Positions 46,081-58,429 of a DNA stretch of 63,135 nucleotides are shown here, one piece after another; position 1 is the first letter of the stretch, and every line of letters begins with the position of its first letter. This DNA comes from Neocallimastix lanati (nom. inval.) (Eukaryota; Neocallimastigomycota; Neocallimastigomycetes; Neocallimastigales; Neocallimastigaceae): contig JACVTC010000279.1 of NCBI GenBank assembly GCA_016946835.1, positions 1 to 63,135 on the forward strand, in the 5' to 3' direction. The position numbers and the translations under genes are program-made. The notes under the pieces are model-generated. The model saw only the letters and a list, made by a program, of their open reading frames with translations, was not told the DNA's origin and did no database searches.

Positions 46081-47395
46081 TTAAAAATTTCCATATTCAT
46101 TAGTATATTAAAATATTTATTTATATTATTAATATATATTCATTAAAATATATAATAAATAATTTATTTATATTATTAATATATATTCATTAAAATATAT
46201 AATAAATAATTTATTTATGTTATTAATATATATTCATTAAAATATATAATAAATAATTTATTTATATTATTAATATATATTCATTAAAATAGATATTAAA
46301 ATATTTATTTATATTATTAATATATATTCATTAAAATAGATATTAAAATATTTATTTATATTATTAATATATATTCATCAAAATATATAATAAATAATTT
46401 ATTTATATTATTAATATATATTCATTAAAATATATAATAAATAATTTATTTATGTTATTAATATATATTCATTAAAATATATAATAAATAATTTATTTAT
46501 ATTATTAATATATATTCATTAAAATAGATATTAAAATATTTATTTATATTATTAATATATATTCATTAAAATATATAATAAATAATTTATTTATATTATT
46601 AATATATATTCATTAAAATATATAATAAATAATTTATTTATGTTATTAATATATATTCATTAAAATATATAATAAATAATTTATTTATATTATTAATATA
46701 TATTCATTAAAATAGATATTAAAATATTTATTTATATTATTAATATATATTCATTAAAATATATAATAAATAATTTATTTATATTATTAATATATATTCA
46801 TTAAAATAGATATTAAAATATTTATTTATATTATTAATATATATTCATTAAAATATATATCAAAATATTTATTTAAGTAATTAATAAATATTCATTAATA
46901 TATATATCAAAATATTTATTTAAGTAATTAGTAAATATTCATTAAAATATATAATAAATAATTTATTTATATTATTAATATATATTCATTAAAATAGATA
47001 TTAAAATATTTATTTATATTATTAATATATATTCATTAAAATATATATCAAAATATTTATTTAAGTAATTAATAAATATTCATTAATATATATATCAAAA
47101 TATTTATTTAAGTAATTAGTAAATATTCATTAAAATATATATCAAAATATTTATTTAAGTAATTAATAAATATTCATTAATATATATATCAAAATATTTA
47201 TTTAAGTAATTAGTAAATATTCATTAAAATATATATCAAAATATTTATTTAAGTAATTAGTAAATATTCATTAAAATATATATCAAAATATTTATTTAAG
47301 TAATTAATAAATATTCATTAATATATATATCAAAATATTTATTTAAGTAATTAGTAAATATTCATTAATATATATATTAAAATATTTATTTAAGT
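46081..47395 (-). repeat. About 47-bp satellite array, reverse orientation
   Basis: Units such as ATTTATTTATATTATTAATA-TATATTCATTAAAATATATA are the reverse complement of the 41.25-42.5 kb units (ATATATTAATGAATATA, ATATTTTGATATAT). Two or three subtypes (ATATAATAAATAATTT, AGATATTAAAATATTT, ATATCAAAATATTTATTTAA-GTAATTA) occur in blocks. Confidence 0.9.
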
Positions 47396-47960
47396 AATTA
47401 TTTTATTTTTTTTATTCTTTATTTTATTTTATCTTTATTTTATTCTTTATTTTATTTTATTTTTTTTATTTTTTATTTTATTTTTTTTTATATTCTTTAT
47501 TTTATTTTATTTTTTAAATTTTATTTTATTTTTTTATTTTTTATTTTATTTTTTTTTTTATATTCTTTATTTTATTTTATTTTTTTTATTCTTTATTTTA
47601 TTTTATCTTTATTTTATTCTTAATTTTATTTTATTTTTTTTATTTTTTATTTTATTTTTTTTTATATTCTTTATTTTATTTTATTTTTTATTATATTATT
47701 TTTTATTTCTTTTTTATGTTTTATTTTATTTCTTTTTTATTTTATTTATTTTTTATTTTATTTTATTTTATTTTTTATTTTATTTTATTTATTATTTTAT
47801 TTTATTTTTTATTTTATTTTATTTTTTATTTTATTTTATTTTATTCTATTCTTTATTTTATTTTATTTATCTTTATTTTATTCTTTATTTTATTTTATTT
47901 TTTATTTTATTTTATTTTTTATTTTATTTTATTTTTTATTTTATTTTAATTTTTATTTCT
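47396..47960 (-). repeat. TTTTA pentamer array (reverse of the AAATA array)
   Basis: (TTTTA)n with ATTCTTTATTT and ATCTTTATTTT interruptions, the complement of motifs at 42536-42700 (AAATAAAGAAT, AAATAAAGAT). Joins directly to the reverse 47-bp array. Confidence 0.9.
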
Positions 47961-48290
47961 TATTTTATATTTTTATATTACAATTTTTTTATATTCTGAT
48001 TTATTTAATTAGAAATTGCTTTAAAGAAAATATTTTATTGTATTAAAAAAAAAAAAAAAATAAATAATTTATTAGTTAAAAATTAAAATAATAAATAATT
48101 AATCTTATAAATATTAATAACTATTAATTGAATATATATAAATTATTTGATGGATGATATAATCCATTAAATTAAAAATTTAATATTATAAATAAATTTT
48201 TATTAAACATAAAAATATATCAAAACAATTTTTTCTTAAAATATTATTTAATTTTAATATGATTAACATAAATTAAAGATAAATTATCCT
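47961..48290. other. AT-rich spacer, no gene seen
   Basis: Nothing beyond A/T-rich DNA and an A16 run. Confidence 0.4.
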
Positions 48291-48980
48291 ATGATAATTT
48301 CATTTTTTTATGTAAAAATCATTTATAGTTCATGTGGAAAACATAAATAAATGACAAAATAGCATATGATTTTTACATAATTTTATGTAAAAAACATTAA
48401 TTTTCATGTGAAAAACATAAATAAATGATAAATTATCATATGATTTTCAAATAATTTTATGAAAAAAAACATTAATTTTTCATGTGAAAAACATAAATTA
48501 AAGACAAAATATCATATGATTTTTACATAATTTTATGTAAAAAACATTAATTTTTCATGTGAAAAACATAAATTAAAGACAAAATATCATATGATTTTTA
48601 CATAATTTTATGTAAAAAAACATTAATTTTTCATGTGAAAAACATTAATTAAAGACAAAAATTCACATGATTTTACATAATTTTATGTAAAAAAACATTA
48701 ATTTTTCATGTGAAAAACATAAATAAATGACAAAATATCATATGATTTTTACATAATTTTATGCAAAAAAACATTAATTTTTCATGTGAAAAACATATAT
48801 TAATGACAAAATATCATATGATTTTCACATAATTTTATGTAAAAAAACATTAATTTTTCATGTGAAAAACATAAATAAATGACAAAATATCATATGATTT
48901 TATATAATTTTATGTAAAAAACAATTATTTTTCATGTGAAAAACATAAATTAATGATAAAAAAAATTAATGATGAAATAT
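48291..48980. repeat. About 76-bp tandem repeat, 8-9 units
   Basis: Unit: CATGTGAAAAACATAAATTA-AAGACAAAATATCATATGAT-TTTTACATAATTTTATGTAA-AAAACATTAATTTTT. Contains the perfect hairpin TTACATAATTTTATGTAA and CATATG. Units differ mainly in A/T run length and at AAGAC/AATGAC. Confidence 0.9.
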
Positions 48981-50670
48981 CAAATGATGATTTCTATAAT
49001 TTAATATAAGAAAACAAATAAAATTATATTTTATTTTTTTATATTTAATTGTAATTACTTTAAATTATATAATTATTAATAGATTAGTATGTTGTTTGAA
49101 TAATATTAATCAATATTAAAAATTTAAAAAATTTTTATATTTATATTTATTTTTTATTTTATATTTTATATTTGATTTTAATTTAATTTAAATTATTACT
49201 TAGATTTTAATTTACATTAGAATAAAGTTAATTAATTAAATTTATAATGATTAAATAATTAATTAAATTTATAATGATTAAAAAATTAATAACATATAAT
49301 TATGATATTATAAAATTTATATTTTTAATTTTATAATGATTAAATAATAAATAAAATAATAATATTTTTAATATTTTTACTTTTATAATGATTAAATAAT
49401 TAATAACATATAATTATAATATTAATAAAATTTTATTATTTAATAATGATTAAATAATTAATAAAATTTACTATGATATTAGAGAAATTTTTATTTTTAA
49501 TTAAATAATTATTAAATAATAAATAATATATCATTATTATTTATATTTTTAATTTGATAATGATTAAATAATAAATAAAATATACCTATAATATTATTAA
49601 AATTCACATTTTTAATTAAAATATAATTTTTAAATAAAATTTAAATTTATATCTTTATAATTAATTATATATTATATTGTGAAGTATATATAATTATATT
49701 GATAATAAATATTATTTGCAATATATTAAATTTTAAATAAAATATTACTATTTTTAAATAATAATTTACTTAATCACAATGATAGTATATAAATACACCT
49801 ATTATTTTATTAATAAAAATTTAAATTATATTATAAATGATATAAACAATTAAATTTTTAAATTATTAAAAATATTTATTTTATTTGTTTAATTATTAGT
49901 AAAAAAGAATAATAAGAATATTACATTATACATATGGAAACATTTATAATATTAAAATTTAATATAGAAGATAAAAAAAAAAATTTTTTTATATATTTAT
50001 ATAAAATAAATAAAAATATTTATTTTTTTTTTTAATTTAAAATTTTGTTATTTTTTGTTTTAATGCATAAATAAAAAAAAAAAAAAAAAGAAAGTTTATA
50101 TTAAAATATAATATATTTATTATAAAATTTTTTTTATATTCAGGTAAATATAAAAATTGAAATTTTTTATTTTTAATTAGTTCAGAATTATTTTATTTTT
50201 ACTATTAATATATAAAAAAATAAAGATAAAAATATTTATTTATATTTTAAATTAATAATTATAAATTTTAAAATTTATTAAAAAATATTTTTATGTAAAT
50301 AATTTATATTATTAAATTATGTTTTAAGTGGTAAAATGATATAAATTTATATTAATATATAAATCTAATTATTTTTTTAGAATATAAAATTTAAATGATT
50401 TTTCAATTTAAAGTTAGTTACTTTATATAAAAATTTCAATTAATATATAATATTAATTTAAATAAATTTAATATTTAATAGTATAATATTACTTCTATTT
50501 AAATTTAATATTAAATATTATTATATTATTATTAAAATATTTTATTTATTATAGTATATTTTTAGTAATTAGTATTAACATTTAAATATTATAATTTTGA
50601 TAGATTACTATAAATATTAAAATATTTCGTTTTTAAAAAATATAATTATTTGTATAAAATAATATATATA
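48981..50670. other. AT-rich region, no gene seen
   Basis: Includes a degenerate tandem TTATAATGATTAAATAATTAATAA-type repeat at about 49235-49600. It ends at telomeric tract 2 and so is the truncated right end of whatever element precedes it. Confidence 0.5.
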
Positions 50671-50686
50671 GGGTTAGGGGTTAGGT
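50671..50686 (+). repeat. Interstitial telomeric tract 2
   Basis: GGGTTAGGGGTTAGG followed by TTTTAAATTC, the head of element B1. Confidence 0.88.
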
Positions 50687-51016
50687 TTTAAATTCTTTTA
50701 TTTATTTAAGATTTACAAAGTATTACATGTATTTGATAAATATAATAATTACAAGAATAAAATATAATAATATAAAAATTATTTAAAGTATTTACTAAAT
50801 ATAACTATTATAAGAATTAATAAGTAATTTGAAATATTAAATATTATTACTAAGTTAAAATTAATAAAGATTTAACTAACTAATAAAATTATTTAATATT
50901 AAAATATTTAAAGTTTGATAAAAAATATAAATTTAAAGTTATTAAAATTTTGATCAAAAATAAATTTAAAGTTATTAAAGTTTTGATCAAAAGTAAATTA
51001 AAGTATTTAAAGTTTT
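50687..51016 (+). repeat. Subtelomeric element B1, truncated to about 330 bp
   Basis: Identical by eye to the first 330 bp of B2. It stops in AAGTATTTAAAGTTTTG, where B2 continues ATTAAAAAG, and is replaced by telomeric tract 3. Confidence 0.92.
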
Positions 51017-51030
51017 GGGTTAGGGTTAGG
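51017..51030 (+). repeat. Interstitial telomeric tract 3
   Basis: GGGTTAGGGTTAGG then TTTTAAATTC. Confidence 0.88.
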
Positions 51031-53481
51031 TTTTAAATTCTTTTATTTATTTAAGATTTACAAAGTATTACATGTATTTGATAAATATAATAATTACAAG
51101 AATAAAATATAATAATATAAAAATTATTTAAAGTATTTACTAAATATAACTATTATAAGAATTAATAAGTAATTTGAAATATTAAATATTATTACTAAGT
51201 TAAAATTAATAAAGATTTAACTAACTAATAAAATTATTTAATATTAAAATATTTAAAGTTTGATAAAAAATATAAATTTAAAGTTATTAAAATTTTGATC
51301 AAAAATAAATTTAAAGTTATTAAAGTTTTGATCAAAAGTAAATTAAAGTATTTAAAGTTTTGATTAAAAAGTAAAACGGACATACTAAATATGTCCATTA
51401 TCTAAAAAAGGAAAATATTCTAATTAACTATATCTAAGAGAAAATTTATGAAAATTTAACTAACTTAAAATTCGTATACTGAAATCCCATGAGGAATTTC
51501 AATATCTTGACTATCTCTAAAAGGAAATATTAAAATAACTATTATTAAGTATTAATATCTATAAGTAAATATATCTAAAATAGATAATTATTATAAGTAA
51601 ATAATTATATATGATAATTATCTAAGTATTATATAAGATATTAATCTAAGTATATAACTATAAAAAGTAATAATAAAAATATATAATTATATAATTATTA
51701 AAATAAATAATTATATAAATGAATAAAATATATAATTATAAATGAAATATAATTATATAATAAAATAAAAAATAAAAAATATAATTATTAAAATAAATAA
51801 TTATATTAGATAATAATAAAAATATATAATTATAAGAAAATAATTATATAAGTGAATAAAATATAATAAAATATATAATTATTATAAGCAAATAATTATA
51901 TAAGTGAATAAAATATATAATTATTATAAGCAAATAATTATATTAGTGAAAAAAAAAAAAAAATATATATAATTATAAAAGATATATAAGTATATAATAT
52001 AATAATAAAAATATATAATTATTAAAAGAAATAATTATATAAATAAATAATAAAATATATAATTATAAAAAGTATATAATTATATAAGTAAGTAAAAAGT
52101 ATATAACTATTAAAAGAAATAATTATATAAGATAATGAAAAAATATATAATTATTTAAAAATAAATAATTATATAAGTAAATAAAAGTATATAATTATAA
52201 AAGATATATAATTATATAAGTAAATAAAAGTATATAATTATAAAAGATATATAATTATATAAGTAAATAAAAAGTATATAATTATTTTAAGCAAATAATT
52301 ATATAAGATAATGATAAAGAAAGTATATAATTATTTAAAATAAATAATTATATAAGTAAATAATAAAAATATATAATTATAAAAGGTATATAATTATATA
52401 AGATAATAAAAAGTATATAATTATTAAAAGAAATAATTATATAAGAAAAAAGAGAAGTATATATAATTATTTAAAGAAAATAATTATATAAGAAATTAAA
52501 AAATATATAATTATAAAAGATATATAATTATATAATAAAATAAAATAAAAGTATATAATTATTAAAAGAAATAATTATATAAGATAATAAAAAATGTATA
52601 ATTACTTAAAGTAAATAATTATACAAGAAAAGAAAAGAAGTATATATAATTATTAAAAGAAATAATTATATAAGATAATAATAAAAAGTATATAATTATA
52701 AAAATATAAAATTATATAAAATGATAAAAGTTTATATAAAATTATATAAAATGATAAAAATTTATATAAAATTATATAAAATGATAAAAGTTTATAATTA
52801 TTATCTAAAGATAATAACTATAATAAAATAAGAGTTAATAATTAAAAAATAAAGGGTAAATAAAGTAAAGTAATTATTAACCAAAGTAAATAAAATAAAT
52901 AAAAAAAGGTAAGGTTGAAAGAATAATAAAGGTTATAAAAATATAATTATTATAATGAAAAAAAATAAAAGGTATTATATAAATATTTAAATTATTATGA
53001 AGACATAATAAAATAAGATATATATATATAGAGATAATTTATAAAAGATAATTTATAAAAGATAAAAATAAAAATAAAATAAAAAAAAGAATAAAAGAAA
53101 ATAAAAAATAAAATAATAATTATTCTTATGTTATTTATATATAATTAAATAAAAAGATTAAAAAAAAATAAATCTTTTAATAATTTATATATAAAGGGAA
53201 CACAAGAAAAATTTTTAATATAAATTTTTTAAATATAAATATAAAAGAAGAATTATAATAAAAATTATAGAATTATATTAAAAGTAAAATAAAAGGATAA
53301 CTATTGTAAAAGTTAAAAGGGTAAATAAAGAAAGGAAAAATTATAAAACTATATAATTAATAAAAATCTAATATGTAAATAAATAAAAAAAATATATTTT
53401 ATACTAAATAAAAACTATATATAAAATAATTTAATTCTTTAATAATAAATAATAAAATAATAATAAAAATTATTATAAAAA
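51031..53481 (+). repeat. Subtelomeric element B2
   Basis: 2.45 kb, near-identical to B3. After a unique-looking head (ATTACATGTATTTGATAAAT, then GTATACTGAAATCCCATGAG at about 51473) it is mostly the ATAATTAT palindrome array (about 51600-52800) and A-rich DNA. It ends at ATTATAAAAATT where B3 continues ATTTATTAAAAAATT, so B2 is right-truncated. No coding frame. Confidence 0.92.
51600..52800. repeat. ATATATAATTAT palindromic repeat array in B2
   Basis: Units of about 45-55 bp: AAGTATATAATTATTAAAAG-AAATAATTATATAAGATAAT. Two ATAATTAT half-palindromes per unit can pair. The counterpart in B3 is about 60310-61520. Confidence 0.8.
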
Positions 53482-53492
53482 TTAGGGTTAGG
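53482..53492 (+). repeat. Interstitial telomeric tract 4
   Basis: TTAGGGTTAGG then TTTTAAACTT, head of element C. Confidence 0.85.
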
Positions 53493-53994
53493 TTTTAAAC
53501 TTTGTAATTTTTATTAAAATTATTCGATTAGATAATACATTAATTAATGTATATATAAATTATATGAAATCATGACTACATGATTTTAAGTAAATTAATA
53601 CATTTTTAGTAAAAAAATAAAAGTTCGATAAAGTAAAAAAAAAGTATATATCTATAAAGTTTAGAATTTTAAGGAAGAGAAAAATTATTCTTTTAAAGTA
53701 AATGAATAATAAAAGTAATTCTAATAAAAGAATTTTTGTAATTATCTAAAAGAATATAAAGTTTTTATAATCTAGTAGAATATTTTAAAATAAAATTTAT
53801 AAAGAAATTAAATTTTAGTTTGTTCGTAAAGTAAGTATATTTAATTAAAACTGAAATCGTATGAAATATATTTATTCATTGATATATTTCATAGATTCAA
53901 TAATATCCTCAGAACTATAATCCATAGGATTTAATGGATTAATAGTTGTACTGAGAATATTAGGGGAATTGGATATTATAGTGTCACTATACAT
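53493..53994 (+). repeat. Subtelomeric element C (diverged relative of A)
   Basis: The head TTTTAAACTTTGTAATTTTT-ATTAAAATTATTCGATTAGA-TAATACATTAATTAATGTAT-ATATAAATT is clearly related to the A head (TAATACATTATTAATGTATATA) but diverged. About 500 bp remain before tract 5. Single copy in this window. Confidence 0.8.
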
Positions 53995-54026
53995 AGGGGT
54001 TAGGGTAGGGTAGGGTTAGGGTTAGG
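53995..54026 (+). repeat. Interstitial telomeric tract 5, longest
   Basis: GGGGTTAGGGTAGGGTAGGG then TTAGGGTTAGG. Includes two GGGTAGGG variants lacking one T. Followed by TTTTAAACG of A2. Confidence 0.9.
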
Positions 54027-55970
54027 TTTTAAACGTTATAATTTTATTTAATAAAATTAATCAAAATAGTTAATACATTATTAATGTATATATAATTTAA
54101 GAAAAATCATTATTGATTTTCAAGAAGTTTAATTATTAAACTATTCTAGCGACTATTATTATTTTAAACAAATAATAATAGAAAATAAGATTTTTATTTT
54201 AGATATTAAAATCTATTCTAAGATTTTTAAACTATTCTATTTGTAACAAAGAATTCTATACTATTCTAGAGAATTATTATTAAGAAAATAATAATAATTA
54301 TAGCAAGCGAATAATAACTTTAAATATTAAGTAATTATTATTGTAAAATAATAATTAATACAATCTTTAAGAATTAATATTATTATAAAAATAATAATTA
54401 ATACATGAGTTTATAATTATTATGAGAAATAATAATTAATACATGAGTTAATAAATAATACATTTTAAAATAGAAAATTATTATTATTATGAAAATAATA
54501 ATAATTAATACATGATTTTATAGAAGATTATTATTATGAGAAATAATAATCAAACAATTTTGATTAAAAAATATTGTTATTATATAAATAATAACAATTA
54601 TACATAAGTTTATTAAATAGATTATTATAATAATAAAATAATTAATTATTAAATAAATAATAATTAATTAAAAGTATTGTTAATTATTATAACAATCATA
54701 GAGAATAAAGAAAATACATCCCAAGAAGGTAAGGTCGGAGAACCGAGAACCAAAAAAAGGGATCCAAAGAATCCAGAATAACCCAAAGAATAGACAAGAG
54801 AACTAAAAGACAAGAACTCTGAATCAAAGGAGTACCCTGGAGAATAAGCAAACGAGAATCCAACAACCAATCAAGTAACCAGAAGAATAACCGAAAGAGA
54901 ATCCAGCAAACCAACAAAGAGTAAACCGGAGAGTTCAGCAAGACAACAGAAATCCTGAAAACCAAAAGGAACCAAAAAATCATTCCAAAAGGAAACCGGA
55001 GAGATTACATTCCAGTAATCAAAAGTGAGAACCGGAGTTTAAATCAAAAAGAGTCCAGCTAACAAAAGTGTCAACTGGAAGAGTTTAAAGACATTCCAGA
55101 AAACAGGTTAAAAAACCTGAATTCTGGGCGAATTATTTAAATATATTTTATTTTATTTTGATATAATGAATATTGCAAACGAATACTCATTAATACGGAA
55201 AAAATATTTTAAAAAAAAACAAAAGATATTTATACTCTAAATTTCTTTATTATTAAAAAAATAAAACAAAATATTATAAAATAAAACAAAATATTATAGG
55301 TCCACTTTTAATTTACATTTTAATACAAAGGGATTTATTCTTTTATTTAAAATAATTTATTTATATTAATAAAATAAAATAAAATAAAAAAACGGATTCA
55401 TAAAAATTTATTTGTTTTTAAAATAATTTATTTATTATTTTGTTTTATCAAAGGGATGATGCAAATATAAAAACAATATAATTATAAAACTATTATTTTA
55501 AACAATATTTAAAAATAAATAAATAATGACAATAAACAATAGAACAAACGCTTTTATTTTATATAATATAAATTTTTAATTAATAATTTCAAATAATTTC
55601 GTAAAACTAAATTAAAATTATTTTTTAAAATTTAAAACTGAATTAAAAGTAATTAATTTTATATAAGTTTTTCATATTTTATAAATTTAAAAAAAAAATA
55701 ATATATATATATATATATATATTTTTTTTTTTGCTTTGCTTCTTTTTTTTCTTTTTTTTTTTTTTTTTTTTTTTTTTTCTTTTTTTTTGCTTTGCTTCTT
55801 TTTTTTTCTTTTTTTTTTTCTTTTTTTTTTTTTGGTTATATAGTAATAAAAATCTAATAAAAAAAAAAAAAAAAAAAAAAAAAAGTTTTTTAAATAATAA
55901 TAATTTAAATATTAAACAAAAACTAATAAATAAAATATTTTAATATAGTTATTTAAAAATTAATAATTAA
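54027..55970 (+). repeat. Subtelomeric element A2
   Basis: First about 1.94 kb of element A. Truncated in TTAATAATTAATT, where A1 and A3 continue AAATTTCATAATTAAATATT. Shares GAATTAAAAG with A3 against GATTTAAAAG in A1, so A2 and A3 are the closer pair. Confidence 0.92.
54693..55138 (+). other. Purine-rich conserved block of element A (copy 2)
   Basis: Same as 25235-25680 by eye, at the identical distance from the element head. Confidence 0.6.
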
Positions 55971-55982
55971 TTAGGGGTTAGG
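55971..55982 (+). repeat. Interstitial telomeric tract 6
   Basis: TTAGGGGTTAGG then TTTTAAACG, identical to tract 1. Confidence 0.88.
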
Positions 55983-56648
55983 TTTTAAACGTTATAATTT
56001 TATTTAATAAAATTAATCAAAATAGTTAATACATTATTAATGTATATATAATTTAAGAAAAATCATTATTGATTTTCAAGAAGTTTAATTATTAAACTAT
56101 TCTAGCGACTATTATTATTTTAAACAAATAATAATAGAAAATAAGATTTTTATTTTAGATATTAAAATCTATTCTAAGATTTTTAAACTATTCTATTTGT
56201 AACAAAGAATTCTATACTATTCTAGAGAATTATTATTAAGAAAATAATAATAATTATAGCAAGCGAATAATAACTTTAAATATTAAGTAATTATTATTGT
56301 AAAATAATAATTAATACAATCTTTAAGAATTAATATTATTATAAAAATAATAATTAATACATGAGTTTATAATTATTATGAGAAATAATAATTAATACAT
56401 GAGTTAATAAATAATACATTTTAAAATAGAAAATTATTATTATTATGAAAATAATAATAATTAATACATGATTTTATAGAAGATTATTATTATGAGAAAT
56501 AATAATCAAACAATTTTGATTAAAAAATATTGTTATTATATAAATAATAACAATTATACATAAGTTTATTAAATAGATTATTATAATAATAAAATAATTA
56601 ATTATTAAATAAATAATAATTAATTAAAAGTATTGTTAATTATTATAA

Positions 56649-57094
56649 CAATCATAGAGAATAAAGAAAATACATCCCAAGAAGGTAAGGTCGGAGAACC
56701 GAGAACCAAAAAAAGGGATCCAAAGAATCCAGAATAACCCAAAGAATAGACAAGAGAACTAAAAGACAAGAACTCTGAATCAAAGGAGTACCCTGGAGAA
56801 TAAGCAAACGAGAATCCAACAACCAATCAAGTAACCAGAAGAATAACCGAAAGAGAATCCAGCAAACCAACAAAGAGTAAACCGGAGAGTTCAGCAAGAC
56901 AACAGAAATCCTGAAAACCAAAAGGAACCAAAAAATCATTCCAAAAGGAAACCGGAGAGATTACATTCCAGTAATCAAAAGTGAGAACCGGAGTTTAAAT
57001 CAAAAAGAGTCCAGCTAACAAAAGTGTCAACTGGAAGAGTTTAAAGACATTCCAGAAAACAGGTTAAAAAACCTGAATTCTGGGCGAATTATTT
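56649..57094 (+). other. Purine-rich conserved block of element A (copy 3)
   Basis: Same as 25235-25680 by eye, at the identical distance from the element head. Confidence 0.6.
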
Positions 57095-57659
57095 AAATAT
57101 ATTTTATTTTATTTTGATATAATGAATATTGCAAACGAATACTCATTAATACGGAAAAAATATTTTAAAAAAAAACAAAAGATATTTATACTCTAAATTT
57201 CTTTATTATTAAAAAAATAAAACAAAATATTATAAAATAAAACAAAATATTATAGGTCCACTTTTAATTTACATTTTAATACAAAGGGATTTATTCTTTT
57301 ATTTAAAATAATTTATTTATATTAATAAAATAAAATAAAATAAAAAAACGGATTCATAAAAATTTATTTGTTTTTAAAATAATTTATTTATTATTTTGTT
57401 TTATCAAAGGGATGATGCAAATATAAAAACAATATAATTATAAAACTATTATTTTAAACAATATTTAAAAATAAATAAATAATGACAATAAACAATAGAA
57501 CAAACGCTTTTATTTTATATAATATAAATTTTTAATTAATAATTTCAAATAATTTCGTAAAACTAAATTAAAATTATTTTTTAAAATTTAAAACTGAATT
57601 AAAAGTAATTAATTTTATATAAGTTTTTCATATTTTATAAATTTAAAAAAAAAATAATA

Positions 57660-57690
<31 letters not shown>

Positions 57691-57707
57691 TTTTGCTTTG
57701 CTTCTTT

Positions 57708-57745
<38 letters not shown>

Positions 57746-57773
57746 TTTGGTTATATAGTAATAAAAATCTAAT

Positions 57774-57817
<44 letters not shown>

Positions 57818-58429
57818 TTTAAATAATAATAATTTAAATATTAAACAAAAACTAATAAATAAAATATTTTAATATAGTTATTTAAAAATTAATAATTAAT
57901 TAAATTTCATAATTAAATATTAATAAATTATAGTTGTAATACAATGAAAATAGCATTAAAAAAATACTATTTGTTATTTATAAATTAAACATTAATCCAA
58001 TCAATATATATTAATATAAATATTAAAATTATCATATTAAAATGAAAATTTTGTATAAATTTTATTATTAGTTATATATATTGATATTTTGGTATTATTT
58101 AGATATTATATTTATTATCTATTATATAATTTATTTTATTATTTATAATTTTAATAAATGTTTATTATTATTTATGATTCTTTAATTTATAATTTTTAAT
58201 TATTTTTTTATTTTTTTTTTTTTTTTTTTAATAACTATTTTTTAAAAATAAAAAATGGGTTATCCATATTTTAAAGTAAAATTATTTTAAAATAAATTTA
58301 AGACGTTCAAAATTATAAGGTCTTTAATAAAAAAAAAGATAGATATATTCATTTCATGACCTTTTTTTAAATAAATAACTTTTTAATTATTTTTTATTTT
58401 ATTTAATTTTTTTTTTTTTAATAAAAATG

